Source: Nocardia sp. CNY236
GTDB lineage: Bacteria > Actinomycetota > Actinomycetes > Mycobacteriales > Mycobacteriaceae
Assembly (NCBI RefSeq): GCF_000482385.1
Contig: NZ_KI519393.1
Span: 90,393-154,392, forward strand
Reading direction: 5' to 3'
DNA: 64,000 nucleotides
The notes beneath the pieces were generated by a model. It did not search any database. It saw only the letters and a list, made by a program, of their open reading frames with translations, and was not told where the DNA came from. This document shows positions 17,545 through 26,351 of the stretch, in pieces. The position numbers and the translations under genes were made by a program. Each line of letters starts with the position of its first letter. The first letter of the stretch is position 1.

Positions 17545-18801
17545 TCAGCGCGCGCGTAGCACGATATCGGTCAACACTCGCACGCCGACCTCGAGTGCGC
17601 GCTCATCGAGATCGAAGGTGGGTTGGTGCAGGTCCAGCTGTTCCCCCTCGCCGGACCAGACGCCCAAACGCGCCATCGCGCCCGGCACTTCCTCCAAATA
17701 CCACGAGAAGTCCTCGCCGCCGCCGGATTGCATGGTGTCGGCCAGCGCATCGGGTCCCAGCGCACGGATCGCGTCCTCGAACATGCGGGTGGACTGCACC
17801 TCGTTGACCACAGGCGGCACGCCACGGCGGTAGTTCAGCTGGTAGCGCACGCCGGTCGGCGCGAGCAGCCCATCCACGATCTCGCGCACCATCGGCTCCA
17901 GCAGCGACCACGTCTCGTGATCGCCGGTGCGGATGGTGCCGGTGAGCATACCGGTCTGCGGAATCGCATTCGGCGCCTTGCCCGCGCTGACCGCACCCCA
18001 CACCATGACCGTGCTGGTGCGCGGATCGATGCGGCGGCTGAGCAAACCGGGCAACCCGGTGATCACGGTACCGATCGCATAGACCAGATCACTGGTCAGA
18101 TGGGGACGCGAAGTGTGGCCACCCGGCGAGTCGAGCACCAACTCGATGGTGTCGGCAGCCGAAGTTATCGCGCCGACCCGGATACCCACCCGTCCCACCT
18201 CGAGGCGGGGGTCGCAGTGCAGCGCGAACATCCGCTCCACTCCTGCCATGGCGCCGGAGGCGACCACATCGATGGCTCCGCCGGGCATGACTTCTTCGGC
18301 GGGCTGGAAGATCAGCCGCACGCCGACCGGCAGCTGCGGCAACTCGGCCAGCGCCAACGCCGTACCGAGCAGGATGGTGGTGTGCGCGTCGTGGCCGCAC
18401 GCGTGGGCCACACCCGGCACGGTGGAGGCAAAACTCAGGCCGGTGAACTCCTGCAGTGGTAACGCGTCCATATCGGCGCGCAGCCCGATCCGCGGCCCTT
18501 CCGGCCCGATGTCGCAGATCAGACCGGTGCCGCCGGGAAGTACCTGCGGTATCAAGCCCGCCTTGGTCAGCCATGCGGAGACGAACTCGGTCGTAGCGAA
18601 CTCGGTACGCGACAGTTCCGGATTGGCATGTATGTGCCGGCGCCACTGAACGAGATCGACCAGATGATCCGACAGCCATGCCCCGACCGCGTCCCGCCCG
18701 GACCGGCTACCGTTGGACACGGCGGAGTGCTCGTTGTCCGCCATGGTCACCCAGGATCCCGCGAGCGGGTCCGTATCTCGCGCACGGCCGGTTGTGCTCA
18801 C
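17545..18801 (-). CDS. amiA1: M20 family amidohydrolase (AmiA1-like)
   Basis: A 418-residue metal-dependent amidohydrolase of the M20D type that removes N-acyl groups from amino acids or similar. Metal-ligand segments ACGHDAHTTILLG and FQPAEEVMPGG are present, and IRRH-like DLVQWRRHIHANPELS marks the N-terminus; the dimerisation domain contains PGGHTSRP; the end has QSGGGEDFSWY, the last ligand region. The GTG start at 18801 overlaps the amiB1 stop by four bases (GTGA), so the two are translationally coupled. The order amiB1 then amiA1 matches Rv3306c-Rv3305c. Confidence 0.92.
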   Translation of the reverse strand: MSTTGRARDTDPLAGSWVTMADNEHSAVSNGSRSGRDAVGAWLSDHLVDLVQWRRHIHANPELSRTEFATTEFVSAWLTKAGLIPQVLPGGTGLICDIGPEGPRIGLRADMDALPLQEFTGLSFASTVPGVAHACGHDAHTTILLGTALALAELPQLPVGVRLIFQPAEEVMPGGAIDVVASGAMAGVERMFALHCDPRLEVGRVGIRVGAITSAADTIELVLDSPGGHTSRPHLTSDLVYAIGTVITGLPGLLSRRIDPRTSTVMVWGAVSAGKAPNAIPQTGMLTGTIRTGDHETWSLLEPMVREIVDGLLAPTGVRYQLNYRRGVPPVVNEVQSTRMFEDAIRALGPDALADTMQSGGGEDFSWYLEEVPGAMARLGVWSGEGEQLDLHQPTFDLDERALEVGVRVLTDIVLRAR

Positions 18802-20102
18802 CGAATGCCCTCCTGTCGTTGCAGTAGCCGTTGCAGCAACCTGTCTCTGTGGAATTCGTCGCGCGCGACGGTTGTCGCCGTGCGCGCCAGCGCCCGTGCA
18901 CCATCGAGGACCGCACGATCCGCCGAGGCATTGACGCTCGCCGCGGCGAAACCCGGCTGATGTGTCACCGCATCGCCGGCCTCGATGCCGATGACCGGGT
19001 GGATGCCCGGGATGACGTTGGTGACGTTTCCCATGTCCGTGCTGCCCAGTGGCCGCTGCGCCTCGAACTCCGGAGCTATCGGCGCGCGGCCCAGTGCGAT
19101 GATCTGCTCACGGTAGGCGAGCAGTAACTCCGGGTCCGGAGTCAGCTCGGCATAGGTTGGCGCAAGCGTCCGAATCTCATGGGTACAGCCGGTAGCGAGC
19201 GCACCCGCTTCGAAGCAGGCCGATGCTCGCTGCACCAGATCGTCGAGAGATGCGGAGTCGACTGCGCGTAGGTAGTAGAGCAATTCCGCATGCCCGGGCA
19301 CGATATTGGGAGCTACACCACCGTGACCGACTATACCGTGTAGCTGCTGGCCAGGCAGGAGATGCTGCCGCAGCAACCCCAGTGCAACCTGGGCCACAGT
19401 GAGGGCGTCACCAGCATTGCGTCCCTGTTCCGGGGCGGCGCTGGCATGCGCCTCCCGGCCGTGGAACACCACCGACAGGTCGGCCAGTGCCAAAGAGTGA
19501 GCGCCGACGATGTCCTGCGTGCCCGGATGCACCATCATGGCCATCGCTACGTCGTCGAAGACCCCCCGCTCGAGCATGAGCACTTTGCCGCCGCCGCTCT
19601 CTTCGGCCGGTGTACCGAACACCAACACCGTTATACCCAGCGCATCGGCAACCTCGGCGAGGCCGAGTGCCGCGCCCACTGCGGCCGCGGCGATGATGTT
19701 GTGCCCACACGCGTGCCCGATGTCGGGCAGAGCGTCGTACTCCGCGCAGAGACCGACCGTGAGTGGTCCGTTGCCGTAGCGAGCACGAAAGGCCGTCGGC
19801 AGCTCGGCAACGCCGGTCTCGATCTCGAAACCGCGCTCGATGAGCGGAGCGATCGTCTTCGCGGCGCTGCGAACCTCTTCGAATGCCAACTCCGGCTCGG
19901 CATGGATGGCGTGCGAGAGCGCGATCAGCTCGGCGGACGCCGCATCGATCGCGCCATCGGACGCCGCGACTGCGCCATCAGACGCCGCGACTGCGCCATC
20001 GGACGCCGCATCGATCGCGCTACGCGCGGCCGAAAGATCTTCCGAGCGCGCGGCATGGTCGCGATGACGTGTGTCGCGGCGCGCGCTGGGCGGTACTGGC
20101 AT
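18798..20102 (-). CDS. amiB1: M20 family amidohydrolase (AmiB1-like) with a repeat-bearing N-terminus
   Basis: A 434-residue M20 amidohydrolase, sister to AmiA1. Metal-site segments GHACGHNIIAAAA and GTPAEESGGGK, the dimerisation strand VVFHGREAHASAAPEQGRNA and the late GSTDMGNVTNVIPG are clear. The N-terminal 60 residues are unusual: an alanine/aspartate stretch ASDGAVAASDGAVAASDGA encoded by three 21-bp repeats at 19951-20010. ATG 20102 is a reasonable start; real homology begins near IDAASAELIALSHAIH, so translation could also begin later. First gene of the coupled amiB1-amiA1 pair. Confidence 0.9.
   Translation of the reverse strand: MPVPPSARRDTRHRDHAARSEDLSAARSAIDAASDGAVAASDGAVAASDGAIDAASAELIALSHAIHAEPELAFEEVRSAAKTIAPLIERGFEIETGVAELPTAFRARYGNGPLTVGLCAEYDALPDIGHACGHNIIAAAAVGAALGLAEVADALGITVLVFGTPAEESGGGKVLMLERGVFDDVAMAMMVHPGTQDIVGAHSLALADLSVVFHGREAHASAAPEQGRNAGDALTVAQVALGLLRQHLLPGQQLHGIVGHGGVAPNIVPGHAELLYYLRAVDSASLDDLVQRASACFEAGALATGCTHEIRTLAPTYAELTPDPELLLAYREQIIALGRAPIAPEFEAQRPLGSTDMGNVTNVIPGIHPVIGIEAGDAVTHQPGFAAASVNASADRAVLDGARALARTATTVARDEFHRDRLLQRLLQRQEGIR
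19951..20013. repeat. three 21-bp tandem repeats inside amiB1
   Basis: The 21-base unit beginning GCGCCATCGGACGCCGC occurs at 19951, 19972 and 19993, nearly identical (one base differs in the second copy). The block is flanked on each side by GCATCGATCGCG. The period is a multiple of three, so copy-number change would keep the frame and only alter the length of an Ala/Asp/Ser linker. Confidence 0.85.
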
Positions 20103-20204
20103 GCAACACAGTCTTGCATTGCGCCGGCCGATCGGTGCGCCCCGCGCCGATCGGCCGCGTCGGCCGACGCGTGTACCTGCGGCGCAGCACAGGTACACGA
20201 CCGG

Positions 20205-20903
20205 TCAGTTGCCCCCCAAGTTCTCCACGGTGGTCGGCACCGCGAGACCGGCCAGCGCCTTCGCGTGCAGTGCACGCTTGATGATCGGCAGATTCGGCTT
20301 GCGGTTCGCCGCCAACCCTGCGGCCCGCTCGATTGCGGTAGCGAGCAGTTCCGAGGCGGCAGCCGTCCCGTCCACGATGCCCGCGGCGAGTGCTTCCTCG
20401 GCCGGATACCGGTGGCCGGTGGTCATCGCCTGAACGCACACCTGATTGGACAGCCGCTCGGTGAGCAGAGCGTTCATCGCGACGGTGAAGGGCATACCCA
20501 AGTGCACCTCGGGCAAGCAGTAGTAACCGCGGTCGGCACGCATCACCCGGAAGTCGTGCGAGGTTGCCAACATGGCGCCCGCCCCGAAAGCGTGACCGTT
20601 CATCGCTGCGACAGTGGGCATCGGGAAGGCGAGCAAGCGAGTGTAGACCGCGTGTACCCGGTCGAGGTAGGCGTGTACGTCCTTCGGATCGGCGACCAGA
20701 CGATCGGTGTCCAGGCCATTGCTGTAGAACTTTCCCGTCGACGTGGTCACCAATGCGGCCGGGCCTTCGGAGTTCTCGACCTCGTCCAACAGCGCATCGA
20801 GCTCAGCTATCCAGTCGGGGCGGAAACGGTTTTCACTATCGGTCTGATCGCGCTCCCCGAGATAGACGACGAAGACTTCACCCTCACGTTCCAAGTACGG
20901 CAT
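20205..20903 (-). CDS. enoyl-CoA hydratase/isomerase family protein
   Basis: A 232-residue crotonase-fold protein, shorter than canonical hydratases (about 260) and closest in style to delta3,delta2-enoyl-CoA isomerases. The oxyanion-hole segments are STGKFYSNGLD and GHAFGAGAMLA; YYCLPEVHLGMPF keeps the Glu expected of the catalytic base region. The C-terminal helix AGLAANRKPNLPIIKRALH is typical. It lies upstream of amiB1 on the same strand (102 bases between the stop of this gene and the amiB1 start), with no tight coupling. The precise reaction cannot be set from sequence. Confidence 0.85.
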   Translation of the reverse strand: MPYLEREGEVFVVYLGERDQTDSENRFRPDWIAELDALLDEVENSEGPAALVTTSTGKFYSNGLDTDRLVADPKDVHAYLDRVHAVYTRLLAFPMPTVAAMNGHAFGAGAMLATSHDFRVMRADRGYYCLPEVHLGMPFTVAMNALLTERLSNQVCVQAMTTGHRYPAEEALAAGIVDGTAAASELLATAIERAAGLAANRKPNLPIIKRALHAKALAGLAVPTTVENLGGN

Positions 20904-21104
20904 GCGGGCAGCGTATAGGGCGGCCGAGCCCTATCTGACTCGCGGGTAGGAACGGTTCGGCCTCGCGCCATGGGAATCGACCGACCCCGTCCACTGCACG
21001 CGGATCACCGCGGCGAGAAGCCCTCGAATCGGGCGAAAGTCACTATGGGCACGCCGGGACCGATGGACGGGTGCCGCGCCGGATTCGCGACTATCGTGAC
21101 GTCC

Positions 21105-21884
21105 ATGCTTGCCGAACAGGCCGCCGAGGCGATCGCTGACCGCACGGGAGTATCGCGCCACCAGGTCGCAGTGGTGTTGGGATCGGGGTGGCAACGCGCG
21201 GCCGCCGAGATCGGGACACCGCACGCATCGGTGCCGATGTCGGAGCTGCCCGGATTCGAGACGCCGAGGGCGGAAGGCCACGCCGGCGTGGTCCACTCGG
21301 TAGCGGTCGGAACCACCTCGGTCCTGCTGCTGGTCGGTCGCCAGCACCTCTACGAAGGCCACTCACCCGCCACCGTGGTGCACCCGGTGCGGTCGGCTGT
21401 CGCAGCGGGTGCACAGACCGTGGTGTTGACCAATGCCGCCGGCGGTATCCGGCCCGACTTCCGGGTCGGTGAACCGGTCCTGATCGGTGACCACCTCAAT
21501 CTCACCGGCCGCAGCCCACTCACCTCGGCGACCTTCGTCGACCTGGTCGACGCATGGGATCCCGGACTTCGGGCACTGGCACGTGAACTCGACCCGACGC
21601 TGGCCGAGGGGGTCTATGCCGGCCTCGTCGGCCCGCAGTACGAGACGCCGGCCGAGATCCGAATGTTGCGCACGGTCGGCGCCGACCTGGTCGGGATGTC
21701 CACGGTGCTCGAGGCCATCGCGTGCCGGGCGCTCGGTGCACGGCTGCTGGGCATCTCCCTGGTCACCAACCTGGCGGCGGGTGTCACCGGCGCGAGCCTG
21801 TCGCATGCCGAGGTGCTCACCGAAGGGCGTGCCGCGGCGCCACGGCTGGGCAAACTGCTGCGCGGCGTCCTGGAACGGGTGTAG
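21105..21884 (+). CDS. punA: purine nucleoside phosphorylase
   Basis: A 259-residue trimeric-type purine nucleoside phosphorylase (called deoD in M. tuberculosis, Rv3307) that splits inosine and guanosine with phosphate. Conserved stretches: VAVVLGSGW (phosphate loop), [63 protein letters not shown] and SLVTNLAAG with the purine-site Asn. ATG 21105 is chosen; a GTG nine bases earlier (21096) is an alternative. The pmmB start codon follows the stop directly with no spacing, so the two are coupled. Confidence 0.95.
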   Translation: MLAEQAAEAIADRTGVSRHQVAVVLGSGWQRAAAEIGTPHASVPMSELPGFETPRAEGHAGVVHSVAVGTTSVLLLVGRQHLYEGHSPATVVHPVRSAVAAGAQTVVLTNAAGGIRPDFRVGEPVLIGDHLNLTGRSPLTSATFVDLVDAWDPGLRALARELDPTLAEGVYAGLVGPQYETPAEIRMLRTVGADLVGMSTVLEAIACRALGARLLGISLVTNLAAGVTGASLSHAEVLTEGRAAAPRLGKLLRGVLERV

Positions 21885-23381
21885 ATGCTGCGTTTCGGCA
21901 CTGCGGGTCTTCGTGGTCGGCTGGGTGACGGCCCGGACGACATCAATCTCACCACGGTCACCACGGTGACCGCTGGGATCGTCGAGTGGCTACGAGGGCG
22001 CTGTCTCGGTGGCGGCGCCGTAATCGTCGGCGCCGACGCGAGGCACGGGTCCGCGGAGTTCGCCGCCGCGGCCGCGGAGGTCTTCGCCGCCGCCGGCTTC
22101 GCGGTGACACTGCTGCCGTTTCCGGTCCCTACGCCTGTGGTCGCGTTCGCGGTACGCGACGCGGGCGCCGTCGCGGGCGTACAGATCACCGCGTCGCACA
22201 ATCCGGCAACCGACAACGGCTACAAGCTCTACCTCGATGGCGGAGCACAGCTGATCGCCCCGGCCGATACCGAGATCGAGCAATGCGTCGCGGCCATCAC
22301 CGCACCGGTCGACCGTGCACCGGTCGCCCCCGCGAGCACCGAGGTAGTACAGCGGTACATGAACCGCGTCGCCGAACTACCGGCCCTGATCGGTGGTCCG
22401 GGCGCGCGGGCAGACATTCGGATCGCACTCACCGCCCTGCACGGAGTCGGTGGGGACCTCGCGGTCGCGGCGCTCGCTGCTGCAGGCTTGCACGATGTAG
22501 AGGTAGTCGACGAGCAATTCGAGCCCGACCCGGACTTCCCCACGGTCGCGTTCCCCAACCCGGAGGAAGCCGGCGCGACCGAGCTCGTCCTCGCATTGGC
22601 TGCCCGGGTCGGCGCCGATGTGGCGATCGCGCTCGACCCCGACGCCGACCGCTGCGCGGTGGGTATCCCCAGACCGGACGGCAGCTGGACGATGCTACGA
22701 GGAGACGAGACCGGCGTACTACTCGCCGACGACGTGCTACGCACGGCCCCGGCTGGCTCACGGGTGGCAACGACGATCGTATCCTCACGACTGCTGTCGA
22801 AGGTGGCTGCCGCGCGTGGCAGTCGCTATACGGAAACGCTGACCGGGTTCAAGTGGCTGACCCGCACCGGCGACGACCTGGTCTACGCCTACGAAGAGGC
22901 CATCGGCCATTGCGTGGATCCCACTGCGGTCCGCGACAAGGACGGCATCTCCACCGCGGTGCTCGTCGCCGACCTGGTGGCCCGACTGAAGGCGAACGGA
23001 CGCACACTGCAGGACGAACTCGACTGTTGTGCAGTCGAATTCGGCCTCCATGCCGGCGACCAGGTCTCGTTGCGGATGGACTCGGCCACTGCCGCTGCGG
23101 AGGTCGTCGAGCGGATGCGGGCGAGCCCTCCGGTCGAGATCGCCGGCACAGCGATGACATTCACCGACCAACTCTGCGCGCGCGGTCGCATGCGCACCGA
23201 TGCACTGATTTTCGACGGCGGCTCCGCGCGCCTGGTCGTGCGCCCCTCGGGCACCGAACCGAAACTCAAGTGCTACCTGGAGGTCGTCGAACCGGTCGGT
23301 TCACCTGCCGAGCTACCGGCGGCACGCACCGCTGCGCAGGTGCGCCTTGCGGCGTTGCGCGACTTCTGCCGAACGCTTTGA
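21885..23381 (+). CDS. pmmB: phospho-sugar mutase (phosphomannomutase/phosphodeoxyribomutase)
   Basis: A 498-residue alpha-D-phosphohexomutase. It starts LRFGTAGLRGRLG, has the phosphoserine loop QITASHNPATDNG, the metal loop ALDPDADRCAVG, the sugar-binding YEEAIGHCVDP and the phosphate-binding C-terminus RPSGTEPKLKCYLEV. Coupling to punA (TAG immediately followed by ATG) suggests a role in converting the ribose- or deoxyribose-1-phosphate released by PunA to the 5-phosphate, although the gene is named for phosphomannomutase in mycobacteria. Convergent with upp, 35 bases apart. Confidence 0.95.
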   Translation: MLRFGTAGLRGRLGDGPDDINLTTVTTVTAGIVEWLRGRCLGGGAVIVGADARHGSAEFAAAAAEVFAAAGFAVTLLPFPVPTPVVAFAVRDAGAVAGVQITASHNPATDNGYKLYLDGGAQLIAPADTEIEQCVAAITAPVDRAPVAPASTEVVQRYMNRVAELPALIGGPGARADIRIALTALHGVGGDLAVAALAAAGLHDVEVVDEQFEPDPDFPTVAFPNPEEAGATELVLALAARVGADVAIALDPDADRCAVGIPRPDGSWTMLRGDETGVLLADDVLRTAPAGSRVATTIVSSRLLSKVAAARGSRYTETLTGFKWLTRTGDDLVYAYEEAIGHCVDPTAVRDKDGISTAVLVADLVARLKANGRTLQDELDCCAVEFGLHAGDQVSLRMDSATAAAEVVERMRASPPVEIAGTAMTFTDQLCARGRMRTDALIFDGGSARLVVRPSGTEPKLKCYLEVVEPVGSPAELPAARTAAQVRLAALRDFCRTL

Positions 23382-23416
23382 CGATGCCGATCCGATGGCA
23401 CGGACCCGACTGCCGA

Positions 23417-24040
23417 TCAGCGCGGACCGAACTGCCGATCGCCCGCATCGCCGAGACCAGGAACGATGAAGGCGTTCTCGTTCAGCCCCGAGTCGACCGC
23501 TGCGGTGACCAAACGGACCGGAAGCTTCGAGTTGTGCAGCACAGCAATACCTTCCGGTGCTGCAGTAACGCATACCGCCGTGGCGTCGGTGGCTCCGCGG
23601 GCCACGAGCAACTCCAGCGTGTGCCGCATCGATCCCCCTGTGGCCAGCATCGGATCGAGCACGAAGACCGGTATTCCGGCCAGGTCAGCGGGTAACGATT
23701 CCAAATAGGGCACCGGTAGGTGGGTGTCTTCGTCGCGGGCGAGGCCGACGAATCCGATTCGGGCATCCGGAATCAACTCTGCGGCGGCATCCAGCATGCC
23801 GAGTCCAGCCCGCAGCACGGGAACCAACAGCGGCGGTTTCGCCAATCGCACGCCCTCGGTCGCTGCGATCGGCGTGAGGATCTCGAAGCGCTCGACCGGC
23901 GCCTCGCGAAGCGCTTCGTAGATCAGGATTCCGGTCAGATCACGCAGCGCTGCGCGAAACACCGGATTCGGCGTGCGTTCGTCCCGCAACGTGGTCGACA
24001 GTGCGGCAACGAGTGGATGGTCCACGGTGTGGATACGCAT
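23417..24040 (-). CDS. upp: uracil phosphoribosyltransferase
   Basis: A 207-residue type I phosphoribosyltransferase making UMP from uracil and PRPP. Conserved features: [16 protein letters not shown] at the N-terminus, [13 protein letters not shown], the PRPP loop [13 protein letters not shown] and the uracil-binding C-terminus [16 protein letters not shown]. Start 24040 fits the family length; the open frame upstream is not homologous. It lies among other pyrimidine and purine salvage genes, as Rv3309c does. Confidence 0.96.
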   Translation of the reverse strand: MRIHTVDHPLVAALSTTLRDERTPNPVFRAALRDLTGILIYEALREAPVERFEILTPIAATEGVRLAKPPLLVPVLRAGLGMLDAAAELIPDARIGFVGLARDEDTHLPVPYLESLPADLAGIPVFVLDPMLATGGSMRHTLELLVARGATDATAVCVTAAPEGIAVLHNSKLPVRLVTAAVDSGLNENAFIVPGLGDAGDRQFGPR

Positions 24041-24180
24041 AGGGAAACGATAGGCTCTCGTGGATGCGGCGCCGCGGCCATCGGACTTTTCGTGAAGCGG
24101 CGGAACCGAACCCGGTTGGCGTGCGGCAAGTCGCGTGGATGACGTAGGCTTCCTGAGAACAACGGACGGGGGAAGCTCGA

Positions 24181-24501
24181 ATGCCAAAAATGTCGGCGGA
24201 TACCGAGGGTATCGCCGCGTACGGGGAAGCTGCTCGCGCAATGGCGAGCGACATGGCGCAGGCGGGGGCCAGCGCGGCCACGGCGACACCAGCGGCGCTG
24301 GGGCCGGTCATGGGTCTCGTGGGCGCAGACTTCATGACGGCATATTCCGCGGCGCATGCCGGCCACCTCGCCGCAATCGGCCAGCTGTCGGCGGTACTGA
24401 CCAGCGTGGGTGGCGCAGCGCAGGTCTCGGCGGCCACGCTCGCCGAGACCGATGCCGCCAACGCGAGCATATTGCAGAACGCGACCACCGAACTGGAGTG
24501 A
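24181..24501 (+). CDS. EspC-like type VII secretion-associated small helical protein
   Basis: A 106-residue, almost all-helical, alanine-rich protein without signal peptide. Size, the start [19 protein letters not shown], the turn in the middle and the end [12 protein letters not shown] agree with the EspC/DUF2580 'ESX-1 secretion-associated' family. EspC ends in a YxxxD-type export motif (YSEAD); here the equivalent reads LAETD, so the aromatic residue is replaced. Four bases separate its stop from the GTG of the next gene, and the four genes to 26318 form one tight unit. In mycobacteria such proteins are exported together with EspA; export here is inferred. Confidence 0.72.
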   Translation: MPKMSADTEGIAAYGEAARAMASDMAQAGASAATATPAALGPVMGLVGADFMTAYSAAHAGHLAAIGQLSAVLTSVGGAAQVSAATLAETDAANASILQNATTELE

Positions 24502-24505
24502 TCCC

Positions 24506-25633
24506 GTGATCGACGTCAATGCGCTGGCCAAACCGATCCTGGACCTGCTCGCCGGCTTCGGCACCGGTGCGCTTCCCGTGGGAGGACCTACGGATGCCCT
24601 GCGTGGCACGTCGGCCGCGGTGGACCAGATCCACCAGGCGGGGCGCGACAGCATCAACGCGATGAATGCCGCGTGGGACGGCCGCGCTGCAGATGCCGCT
24701 ACTGCCACGGCACTACGAGTGCAGACATCCGCAGCCACCATATCCGACCGGGGAAACGAGATGGCCGCGGTGGTGAGCCGGGCAGCGGCCGAGATCGAGA
24801 CCGGTCAACGTGAGCTGACCCGGATCGTGCAATCGTTCATGACCGCCGCGGCGAGCATGGGACCGGCCCTGACCACCCCGCCCGGGTTGGCCATGCTGGT
24901 CGACACGGCCATCGACCATCTCGGCCAGGCACTGGCCGTGGTCGGCCGAGTCCAAAACGAGTTGCGAACGTGTACTGCGTCGATGAGCGATCTGATTCCC
25001 CCGCCGCCGACTCCTCCGGCCGCCGGCGGACCCGGTCCGGGCATGCAAGTGGCCTCTGCCGCCTCCAGCGCGCTCAGCGGCATCGGCCAAATGATGAGCA
25101 CTTCGATGGCCGCGCCTTCTGCCCCGCCACAAGCCGAATACGTCGTCGGTGGTGGCGGCGTCGGTGGTGGCGGCGGGAACGCAGCGCCACCGCCACGACC
25201 GGAAACCGGTTCATCGGGGGCACCTACCGATGGCACCGGCGTCAAGATCACATTGCCCGACGGCAGCGTGGTGGAGGCGCCGAACGAGCAGGCCGCGACC
25301 GCCGTTCGTTCGGCCATGGGCGCCCTCGGCACCCCCTATGTCTGGGGCGGAAACAGCCCTGGTTCGGGCCTGGACTGCAGCGGCCTGACCAAGTACGCCT
25401 ACGGCGAGGCCGGTGTCGATCTGCCCCGACTCGCCGCCGAGCAGGGCAATGGCGCCGCAGCGGTGTCCCCTGGTGACCTGATGCCCGGTGACCTCGCGAT
25501 CTGGGACGGGCATGTGGCCATGGTCATCGGCAATGGACAACTCGTCGAGGCCGGCGACCCGGTCCAGATCAGTTCGATCCGAACGGAGAACTCAGGTATG
25601 AATTTCCATGGCTTCTACAGGCCGACGTCATGA
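24506..25633 (+). CDS. WXG-type helical domain fused to an NlpC/P60 peptidoglycan hydrolase (type VII-associated)
   Basis: A 375-residue protein with two parts. The first 170 residues are helical with the motif AWDG (Trp57-Asp-Gly59) and long Ala/Glu helices, as in WXG100/EspA-like proteins; there is no Sec signal. A Pro- and Gly-rich linker (PPPPTPPAAGGPGPG, GGGGVGGGGG) follows. The C-terminal domain is NlpC/P60: LDCSGLTKYAYG with Cys291, DGHVAMVIG with His336 and probable third residue Glu348 in LVEA. Such enzymes cut D-Glu-mDAP bonds in wall peptides. GTG 24506 is preceded by GGAG. The stop overlaps the next start (ATGA). I infer a wall hydrolase delivered by a type VII system. Confidence 0.85.
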   Translation: MIDVNALAKPILDLLAGFGTGALPVGGPTDALRGTSAAVDQIHQAGRDSINAMNAAWDGRAADAATATALRVQTSAATISDRGNEMAAVVSRAAAEIETGQRELTRIVQSFMTAAASMGPALTTPPGLAMLVDTAIDHLGQALAVVGRVQNELRTCTASMSDLIPPPPTPPAAGGPGPGMQVASAASSALSGIGQMMSTSMAAPSAPPQAEYVVGGGGVGGGGGNAAPPPRPETGSSGAPTDGTGVKITLPDGSVVEAPNEQAATAVRSAMGALGTPYVWGGNSPGSGLDCSGLTKYAYGEAGVDLPRLAAEQGNGAAAVSPGDLMPGDLAIWDGHVAMVIGNGQLVEAGDPVQISSIRTENSGMNFHGFYRPTS

Positions 25634-25980
25634 CCCAGCCCGACGGTTCCCCAATTCCCAACGTCACCGTGGCGAGCAGTAGCAACCGGTCGGGTACCAT
25701 CACGGTGCGAGCGACCGATCAAGGCATGCCGGTGCAGATCACGTTCGAGCGCAGCGAATATCGTTATGGCGCAACGTCGTTGGCCAACGAAATTCTACGA
25801 CTCACTCGACGTTCTACGGTCGCAGCGCAGGCGCGTCGGCGTGAGCTGCTCGCCGAGGCAGGCATGCCGTCGGACATTCTCGACCGGCTCGGCCTGCCCA
25901 CCCGCCGACAAGCGGTCGATGAACTCGACCGAATCGATGACGAAGACACTGGACCGACGAGTTGGATGAGGCCGGTATGA
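25630..25980 (+). CDS. EspD-like (DUF2694-type) cytosolic partner protein
   Basis: A 116-residue protein whose order of features recalls mycobacterial EspD: a beta-rich first half (NVTVASSSNRSGTITVRATDQG, too short to be sure), then YGATSLANEILRLTRRSTVAAQARRRELL, which parallels the SxxxLAxEIL helix of EspD, and an acidic tail DELDRIDDEDTG. No membrane segment or signal. It is translationally coupled on both sides by ATGA overlaps (25630-25633 and 25977-25980). EspD stabilises EspA and EspC in mycobacteria; a similar helper role is inferred from position and the partial resemblance only. Confidence 0.6.
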   Translation: MTQPDGSPIPNVTVASSSNRSGTITVRATDQGMPVQITFERSEYRYGATSLANEILRLTRRSTVAAQARRRELLAEAGMPSDILDRLGLPTRRQAVDELDRIDDEDTGPTSWMRPV

Positions 25981-26318
25981 GCGCGGAGATGGATGATCTG
26001 GTCGAGTCCGCGACCCATAAACTGGAGGCGCTGGAAGCTGCACTGTACGGAATGAAGCAGGTACGCGGTCGATTCGCTACCGAGGACGGCATGGTGAGCG
26101 TCGAGGTGAACAGCGACGGCGCGGTCATCGGCTTGACCCTGGCAGAGTCGGTCACATCGCTGTCACCGACCGAGGCGGGACAGTTGATGGTCTGGGCGTG
26201 CGGGCAAGCCGCCCTGGATGCCAGCGAACAACGCTCCAAGGTTGTTGCGACACTGAACGAGTCGTTCGTCCCTCCGACAACCTCGCCCGCGGACCGGACG
26301 ACGGGACAGGCCGGATAG
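25977..26318 (+). CDS. YbaB/EbfC-fold protein (EspL-like)
   Basis: A 113-residue protein. The pattern ALYGMKQVRGRFATEDGMVSVEVNSDGAVIGLTL, a helix followed by a beta-hairpin VxVxxDGxVxxLxL, is that of YbaB/EbfC proteins; in mycobacteria EspL and similar ESX-1-linked proteins have this fold. The last 20 residues are Pro/Thr-rich. ATG 25977 overlaps the previous stop; an internal ATG at 25989 is possible. It closes the four-gene unit. DNA binding is known for E. coli YbaB but cannot be assumed here. Confidence 0.7.
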   Translation: MSAEMDDLVESATHKLEALEAALYGMKQVRGRFATEDGMVSVEVNSDGAVIGLTLAESVTSLSPTEAGQLMVWACGQAALDASEQRSKVVATLNESFVPPTTSPADRTTGQAG

Positions 26319-26351
26319 TGGCCGAAGGGGAAGGTCGATAGGCTACCGGAC

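Noticed and set aside
25130-25210. Gly-rich stretch as sign of a PE/PPE-type protein
   Set aside because: It is a short linker of an NlpC/P60 protein; no PE or PPE motif is present.
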